Source: Shewanella kaireitica (lineage in GTDB: Bacteria; Pseudomonadota; Gammaproteobacteria; Enterobacterales; Shewanellaceae). Taken from it: a stretch of 35,663 nt of DNA. The notes beneath the pieces are model-generated. The model saw only the letters and a list, made by a program, of their open reading frames with translations. It ran no database searches and had not been told where the DNA came from. Positions 32,656 to 35,663 of the stretch are shown one piece after another. Position 1 is the stretch's first letter; every line of letters begins with the position of its first letter. A program made the position numbers and the translations under genes. Location of the stretch: contig NZ_JAKIKQ010000028.1 in the NCBI RefSeq assembly GCF_023284045.1, positions 1 through 35,663 on the forward strand. Direction: 5' to 3'.

Positions 32656-33603
32656 CTATAACCAACCTTTACGCTTAAAGAAAAGATATGTCCCGGCGGC
32701 ACTGCCAAACATCATCAAAATCGCCATAGGGTAACCAAATTGCCAATCTAGCTCAGGCATATTAGCGAAGTTCATACCATAACTACTTGCGATCACTGTG
32801 GGTGGTAAGAACACTACTGCTGCAACCGAAAATATCTTAATAATCTTATTCTGTTGTAACCCACTGAAACCCATTGCAGCATCAAGCAAGAAATTCAACT
32901 TATCAAAAATGAACTGGCTATGTGGCATCAAGGACTCTATATCTGATAGCATTTCCCGAAGATCTTTAAGTTCACCATCGGATAATTGATCACGATAATA
33001 CTTTTGCATAAACCGCAACGAGCGCTGTGTATCGAGCAAACTCAACCTTATCTTACCGTTGGAGTCTTCTTGTCGAGTGATCAGCTTAAAGACATCATCA
33101 AGCTCTTCATTTTTGAAAACCTCTTCACTCACACTATCAAGTACAGTGTAAACATCTTCAATCAAATCCGAGAGGTAATCGACCTTTAAATTAAAAAGCT
33201 CAAGCAATAATGCTTGGGGTGTGGAAGCTTCTATACGACCAAGCCTCAAGTAGTTTCTCAGCAATCTAATTAAACCTACATCCTCTTCCCGAATCGTCAG
33301 TAGGAAGTTCTGTCGGATATTAAAAGAGACGTTAACGCCTCTTACATCTTGACCAGCTCTTTGAGGAAACAGTGAATTAATGTGTAGGCCATCTTTATTC
33401 TGATAAAAACGAGCAGACGCCTCAATTTCATTGATATCTTCCTCTTCAGGAACATCTTCAACTGAAAACTGGCTCAACCACTCTCTTTCATTGTCGTCAG
33501 GTTTATAAAGATCCAACCACATAGTACCGGGAGGGATATTATCCTTTATGCTCAATTCGCTAATCGTTAGGTTACGATTTTCGTAGGCATAGGCTGTTAT
33601 CAT
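32656..33603 (-). CDS. corA: Magnesium/cobalt channel CorA
   Basis: A pentameric inner-membrane Mg2+ channel, 315 residues from the ATG at 33601-33603. That start is chosen because a near-perfect aaggagg lies just before it and it matches the E. coli N-terminus; an ATG six codons upstream would place the ribosome site inside the gene. The large cytoplasmic domain includes EDINEIEASARFYQNKDGLH. Two C-terminal helices flank the selectivity motif SSYGMN (GMN at 276-278), followed by MPELDWQFGYP and the basic end FFKRKGWL. No residue changes in key motifs are seen. PhoPQ, which in enterics responds to Mg2+, lies about 3 kb away. Confidence 0.97.
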   Translation of the reverse strand: MITAYAYENRNLTISELSIKDNIPPGTMWLDLYKPDDNEREWLSQFSVEDVPEEEDINEIEASARFYQNKDGLHINSLFPQRAGQDVRGVNVSFNIRQNFLLTIREEDVGLIRLLRNYLRLGRIEASTPQALLLELFNLKVDYLSDLIEDVYTVLDSVSEEVFKNEELDDVFKLITRQEDSNGKIRLSLLDTQRSLRFMQKYYRDQLSDGELKDLREMLSDIESLMPHSQFIFDKLNFLLDAAMGFSGLQQNKIIKIFSVAAVVFLPPTVIASSYGMNFANMPELDWQFGYPMAILMMFGSAAGTYLFFKRKGWL

Positions 33604-33708
33604 AGCTCCTCCTTCATACATTTAATCAATTAATGGGGTAAAAAACGAGGCTATTCTAACCCAAAAAGATATATCGCAAAGCGCTAACTAAAAGAAAAAC
33701 CACAAATA

Positions 33709-34074
33709 TTACTCTTTAACCGTATTTGCAACAATAATTCGCTCTTGATTAGACAACCTGACTCTTATTCCATCAACTGTTGTTATTTCATTGTTGGTAA
33801 TATTCTTTTTTCTTACTTGATAAACTACGCTATCATCACTCATAGGTGACACAATAGTTACATTTACAACCTTATTACCATCTTGCCAATCCCAGTACCA
33901 ATAGCCAGCGCTTGCCAATAATGAAAGGCTAACAATTGCATATAAAGCAAAACGAATTATTATTCCTCGCCCCATATCTTGGGTTCGCTCTTTAGCGGGA
34001 CTCACTTTAGACTGGCGAATATAAAACATAGCACCTGCTATGACTAACATCGTCACTAGAATTTTTGTTAGCAC
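33709..34074 (-). CDS. Small two-helix membrane protein of unknown function
   Basis: 121 residues from GTG at 34072-34074, which has ggag seven bases upstream; the TTG two codons earlier is too close to that site. A hydrophobic helix (about 3-19) and a second one (about 43-60, FALYAIVSLSLLASAGYWYW) flank a basic loop. A C-terminal soluble domain (about 70-121) has a beta-rich look (VVNVTIVSPMSDDSVVYQVRK). No recognised family. The sequence is consistent with a monocistronic gene between corA and a DUF2057 gene. Confidence 0.65.
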   Translation of the reverse strand: MLTKILVTMLVIAGAMFYIRQSKVSPAKERTQDMGRGIIIRFALYAIVSLSLLASAGYWYWDWQDGNKVVNVTIVSPMSDDSVVYQVRKKNITNNEITTVDGIRVRLSNQERIIVANTVKE

Positions 34075-34242
34075 GCGCAATCTCCAAACCCATAATGAAA
34101 AAACATTATAACCAAATTCACAGTTTGAAACTGTTAATAATATCTAAGCATTTAAACACAGTAGCTCATTAATTGGTGATGAACCTGCAAAAGGAAAACT
34201 GTTCTGCTATAAAGTAGTTATCAATTCCAATAGAGACCATTT

Positions 34243-34899
34243 ATGAGATTATCCCACTCTGTTCTTACTGCTTTGTTAATTTGCATCAACTCCGCTGCTT
34301 TTGCCAACGTGGAGGTTACACCCCCCTCTAATTCCGAACTTGTTTTGGTCAATGGTAAAGAAAGCGTCAGCACAGGTAAGTTGACGCTAGACAACGGTGA
34401 AAACCAATTAGCATTGAGATATATTGGCCGTTATCAACAGCAAGGGTCTCAGACGCAATTTAGCTCTGACGTTATGATCATGACATTCTTAGCAGAAAAT
34501 ACATCACTAACTATTACGTTTCCTAGAATACGCTCTAATAGCGCCGCTGATGCTTTTAATCGGGAACCTAAGATAAGCCTTAAAGATACATCAGGAGTCG
34601 ATATTGCATTCCGTCAGGACAAACTCATCAAAGATGGTATGCAGCTTGGTCGTGATTATGAAAAAGAGATCTTTGAATACAATAGTAGTAACCAAATTGC
34701 TGCGTTAGGCGCTTTAGCTGCGCCAATAGCAGCTAAAGTTCAGCCAAATTTGCTGCAGGTTGAAAACGTTACGAAACAGGCTAATGACCCCAAGCAAACA
34801 GATCAAATAAATGTTGGCCAGATGCTCGACTTTTGGTACCAACAAGCCGATGAAGAAACCAGAAAGGCATTCAAATTGAAGATTAACAGCAAAGAATAA
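34243..34899 (+). CDS. DUF2057-family periplasmic protein (YccT-like)
   Basis: A 218-residue precursor with a signal peptide (about 1-21, cleaving after AAFA). The mature protein has the DUF2057 pattern: early strand with SELVLVNGKE, then TLDNGENQLALRYIGRY (46-62), FPRIRSNSAADAFNREPKISLKD, and a C-terminal helix MLDFWYQQADEETRKAFKLKI. The E. coli member YccT has been reported to restrain curli amyloid formation; whether this applies here is unknown, as no curli genes are in the window. Signal peptide and length fit. Shine-Dalgarno is weak. Confidence 0.85.
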   Translation: MRLSHSVLTALLICINSAAFANVEVTPPSNSELVLVNGKESVSTGKLTLDNGENQLALRYIGRYQQQGSQTQFSSDVMIMTFLAENTSLTITFPRIRSNSAADAFNREPKISLKDTSGVDIAFRQDKLIKDGMQLGRDYEKEIFEYNSSNQIAALGALAAPIAAKVQPNLLQVENVTKQANDPKQTDQINVGQMLDFWYQQADEETRKAFKLKINSKE

Positions 34900-35221
34900 A
34901 ATTAGCCTAATAATGGCGCGGCTAAGCTCAAGATACAGATTGCAACTCTCCGTGCCATTTCAACTTTCACTTCCCTAATATAAGATGCAATCGCAATCAC
35001 GATTCCCCGCTACAGCGTAGTATCACTCTTAAATAACCTAAAGTAAAAATTCCGCAGCAATAGCAATCTAGACTAATGCAGATAAACATAAGGGACTGTC
35101 ATGACCAGCTTCAAGGCTATTTATATGCATCCGCATAAATGGCATTTCCTACTTCCAGTAGCCCCCATTGACTGCATCAGGCTTCGCTTGATAATTTTAC
35201 CTTGCTCAGCATGAGTAAATT
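34900..35221. other. Non-coding region before the 5S-related repeats
   Basis: No long gene is seen. A 37-codon frame at 35101-35214 starts with ATG and has aaggga six bases upstream, but its composition shows no recognisable domain. The rest looks like AT-rich spacer. Confidence 0.4.
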
Positions 35222-35310
35222 GGCCCTTGGAAATCACCTACTCTTAATTATCCTCGAAGTGGACACATGGGTATATCAGCCACACCTCTATCAGTGTCAC
35301 GCTAAGAGCT
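35222..35310 (-). repeat. Degenerate 5S-end-like unit 1
   Basis: On the minus strand this unit ends with a diverged copy of the 5S 3' end (agagtaggtgatttccaagg). It shares its interior with unit 2 at 35388-35471, at an offset of about 166 bases. A five-pair hairpin (tgtcc/ggata with one G-U) is retained. It is probably an old tandem duplicate of the rRNA operon tail. Confidence 0.6.
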
Positions 35311-35387
35311 GTAGTTTAATGATTAACTGATTCAAATTGCAGACGTAATAATGTTCGCTGCATCGTAGCGGGCTTAGATACTTATTA

Positions 35388-35471
35388 GGCGCCTGGAAAT
35401 GACCTACTCTTTATTGTCCTCGAAGTGGACACGTGGGCATATTGGCCGCACAGCTATTAGTGTCACGCTAT
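35388..35471 (-). repeat. Degenerate 5S-end-like unit 2
   Basis: Bases 35388-35412 repeat the 3' end of the 5S gene at 35555-35579, over the first 20 or so positions without change. The interior does not match 5S, though its 5' side (gtgacac, agctgtg) weakly resembles the start of 5S. The hairpin tgtcc/ggaca is intact. A broken copy of the rRNA terminator (35353-35376) follows between this unit and unit 1. Confidence 0.65.
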
Positions 35472-35513
35472 GAGAGGCAGCAACCATCAATAACTTGCTC
35501 AAACTGCAGACGT

Positions 35514-35543
35514 AAAAAAGCCCGCTATATAATAGCGGGCTTT
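35514..35543 (-). terminator. rRNA operon terminator
   Basis: A 12-bp perfect stem (35517-35528 with 35532-35543, aaagcccgctat/atagcgggcttt) has a 3-nt loop and is followed on the minus strand by six T. It lies 13 bases beyond the 5S 3' end and is very strong, as expected for an rRNA operon. Confidence 0.9.
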
Positions 35544-35555
35544 GATACTAAATAG

Positions 35556-35663
35556 GCGCCTGGAAATGACCTACTCTCACATGGGGAAACCCCACACTAC
35601 CATCGGCGATACTGTGTTTCACTTCTGAGTTCGGAATGGGATCAGGTGGGACCACAGCTCTAT
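35556..35663 (-). rRNA. rrf: 5S ribosomal RNA, 5' end beyond the window
   Basis: The minus strand reads through the conserved 5S blocks: gtggtcccacctgatccc, ccgaactcagaagtgaaac, cgccgatggtagtgtgggg and ccccatgtgagagtagg, ending near ccaggcgcc. About ten bases at the 5' end are missing because the window stops. It is the last gene of an rRNA operon transcribed leftward; the 23S gene should lie just beyond the right edge. Confidence 0.95.

Overview
This window looks like chromosomal DNA from a marine, AT-rich gammaproteobacterium of the Alteromonadales, most likely Shewanella or a close relative. I infer this from enterobacterial-type gene order (msbA-lpxK-ycaR; yejK / yejL-yejM-tRNA-Pro), the protein families present (fused PhnE-type permease, mini multiheme cytochrome c, DUF3135, DUF2062) and the 5S rRNA. 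No database search was possible. The window is mostly core genome; I found no transposase, integrase, toxin-antitoxin, phage or CRISPR array.

Layout: (1) 1-6444: an envelope block on the minus strand, comEC-msbA-lpxK-ycaR, plus a divergent DUF2062 membrane protein. Two inverted copies of one MITE-like repeat bracket the block. (2) 6468-9547: minus-strand genes for an M23/LytM-type periplasmic protein, a long QueD/PTPS-family protein, and the nucleoid protein YejK. (3) 10004-12587: yejL, the LPS-homeostasis protein yejM, a tRNA-Pro(GGG), and a very small triheme cytochrome c. (4) 13051-19957: a membrane diguanylate cyclase, a membrane-anchored alpha/beta hydrolase, an unknown gene, nadE, and an AraC regulator beside a LysE-family exporter. 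(5) 19956-24700: an NtrC-type two-component system facing a secreted coiled-coil protein that has a recognisable sigma-54 promoter and upstream inverted repeats, followed by a small membrane protein. (6) 24770-27842: an ABC importer of the phosphonate/'putative selenate' type whose permease is a tandem fusion. (7) 28116-30818: phoP-phoQ, overlapping tail-to-tail with a 2-oxoglutarate/Fe(II) oxygenase. (8) 30940-34899: an HD-GYP-like protein with an altered GYP motif, DUF3135, corA, a small membrane protein, and a yccT-like DUF2057 protein. (9) 34900-35663: the 3' end of an rRNA operon (5S, minus strand) with its terminator, followed by two decayed tandem units that resemble 5S ends.

How the genes fit together: lipid A completion and export (LpxK, MsbA), LPS-level control (YejM) and PhoPQ surveillance of the outer membrane all concern the envelope. 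The best candidate for an under-described system is the 19956-24056 module. There a kinase with a long acidic/coiled-coil periplasmic sensor and a sigma-54 activator probably switch on a secreted acidic/coiled-coil protein that may act back on the same compartment. Its physiological role cannot be read from the sequence.
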